DNA of 64,000 bases from contig NZ_JNXG01000011.1 in NCBI RefSeq assembly GCF_000717025.1, positions 62,001 through 126,000 on the forward strand, in the 5' to 3' direction. A model generated the notes under the pieces. It had not been told where the DNA came from, did not search any database, and saw nothing but the letters and a program-made list of their open reading frames with translations. Each line of letters begins with the position of its first letter. The first letter of the stretch is position 1. Positions 63,168-64,000 of this stretch are shown here, in pieces. The position numbers and the translations under genes were made by a program. This stretch comes from Streptomyces atroolivaceus (GTDB lineage Bacteria; Actinomycetota; Actinomycetes; Streptomycetales; Streptomycetaceae).

Positions 63168-64000
63168 ATGCAGAATCCCCAGTTCCCCGGCGACGCCGGC
63201 CCGGTCCAGGACGGGCTGTTCGGCGTCGATGACCTGGACGGCCGGCCCGAGGACAGCAGGGCCCCTGGTCCGTCCTTCCGCGACTCCGACCGGGCGCGCC
63301 GGATGCTGTCCGTACGGGAGATCCATGCCGAGCCCGGCGCCGCAGCCTCGCAGCGGGGACGTGAGGTCCTCGCACGGTTCCCGGACGCCGAGGTCCTTCC
63401 GGTCGATTCCCACTGGCGCATCCCGGAACTGCACGGCAACAGGGGAAACGTCGAACGCTGGGTCAGGATCAAGAGCACGGTCCTGGTGCTCGGCGAGAAG
63501 AAGACACTCACCGTCCGGGCCAACGGCCGGTCCGCCGACTGGATCGCCCCAGGTGCCGCCAACGGCTGTGCCATGGCCTGTGCCTACTGCTACGTACCCC
63601 GGCGCAAGGGTTACGCCAACCCTGTCACCGTCTTCACCAATATCGACCGCATCATCGCCCGGCTGGCCCGGCACGTCGCCGGGCAGGGACCCAAGAGCGA
63701 GCCGAACCAGTGTGACCCGGAGGCATGGGTCTACGACGTCGGGGAGAACAACGACTGTTCCGTCGACGCGCTGATCAGCGAGAACACCGCCGATCTGGTG
63801 CGGGCCTTCTCGCGGTGGCGCACGGCCAAGGCCTCGTTCGCGACCAAGTTCGTCAATCCGGATCTTCTTCTGCTCCAGCCACGTGGGCGCACCCGTGTGC
63901 GGTTCTCCCTGATGCCACCCGACGACTCCCGCCTGCTGGACATCCGCACCAGTCCCGTCGAGGAGCGCATCGAGGCGGCGGCGGACTTCGTCGAGGCCGG
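63168..64000 (+). CDS. splB: Spore photoproduct lyase family radical SAM protein, 3' end outside window
   Basis: 277 residues visible, running past the window end. After a ~50-residue lead the conserved part includes the radical-SAM cysteines GCAMACAYCYVPRRKGY (C-x3-C-x2-C near residue 135) and VGENNDCSVDALISENT, DLVRAFSRWRTAKASFATKFVN and LMPPDDSRLLDIRTSPVEERI, matching the Actinobacterial SPL-like branch. Spore photoproduct lyase uses S-adenosylmethionine to reverse the UV thymine dimer of spores. ATG 63168 has GGAG upstream. Position beside a light-type regulator and sigma factor suggests light-induced UV repair. Confidence 0.88.
   Translation, partial: MQNPQFPGDAGPVQDGLFGVDDLDGRPEDSRAPGPSFRDSDRARRMLSVREIHAEPGAAASQRGREVLARFPDAEVLPVDSHWRIPELHGNRGNVERWVRIKSTVLVLGEKKTLTVRANGRSADWIAPGAANGCAMACAYCYVPRRKGYANPVTVFTNIDRIIARLARHVAGQGPKSEPNQCDPEAWVYDVGENNDCSVDALISENTADLVRAFSRWRTAKASFATKFVNPDLLLLQPRGRTRVRFSLMPPDDSRLLDIRTSPVEERIEAAADFVEA

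Overview
The window is very GC-rich, uses GTG and TTG starts often, chains genes by ATGA/GTGA stop-start overlaps, and carries families typical of Streptomyces (DUF5709, MsiK-dependent sugar ABC transporters without their own ATPase, spore photoproduct lyase, large HPII-type catalase). I read it as a Streptomyces chromosome segment. No phage, IS element or CRISPR was seen.

Layout. 1-2.7 kb: end of an SPFH-type protein, an NAD-kinase-like protein, a NUDIX gene broken by an in-frame TAG, and an FBP (EF-G-binding type) zinc protein. 2.7-11.2 kb: a catechol siderophore locus around a near-perfect DmdR1/IdeR iron box. The 2,3-dihydroxybenzoate genes (dhbA, dhbC, dhbE, dhbB and a free aryl carrier protein) look intact. 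The FecCD permease is frameshifted, the binding lipoprotein has lost most of its middle, and the NRPS stops inside its adenylation domain and is fused to part of an MbtH-like protein. 11.6-24.7 kb: katE; an ATP-grasp/S15-hydrolase pair; alkB behind a LexA-like box; a three-gene membrane lipid-phosphatase/BrkB/lipid-kinase operon; DUF5709, DJ-1 and TerC proteins.

25-34.6 kb: two flavin monooxygenases and, divergently, a GNAT plus a DUF1684 protein. Each arm begins with a short peptide ending in an RRH(V/I)DL.RVSSA.C motif, which suggests cysteine-dependent attenuation of both arms. Then come tRNA-Pro(GGG) with a textbook terminator, a giant AAA regulator-like ATPase lacking a DNA-binding domain, and small DUF309, DUF350 and unknown genes. 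34.6-42.6 kb: a glycerol-type kinase with two FAD dehydrogenases (GlpK/GlpA/GlpB-like), an APC permease and a TauE exporter. 42.7-50.2 kb: a sugar (probably uronate/oligosaccharide) uptake and breakdown operon with a DeoR-LacI hybrid regulator and a shared operator motif.

50.9-64 kb: two secreted proteins, one a three-repeat beta-trefoil; a BrkB gene broken by TAA; the lactate-oxidation lutABC operon with a FadR-type regulator whose C-terminus looks lost and two TGGTCNGACCA operators; a NarL-type two-component system; a DUF2510 membrane protein; and a light/UV module of a MerR-B12 regulator, divergent ECF sigma factor and spore photoproduct lyase (cut by the window end).

The most notable points are the decayed but iron-box-controlled siderophore locus with its NRPS-MbtH fusion, the paired leader peptides on divergent operons, and the B12-MerR/ECF/photolyase-like module. 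All functions are inferred by reading the sequence; no database search was run.
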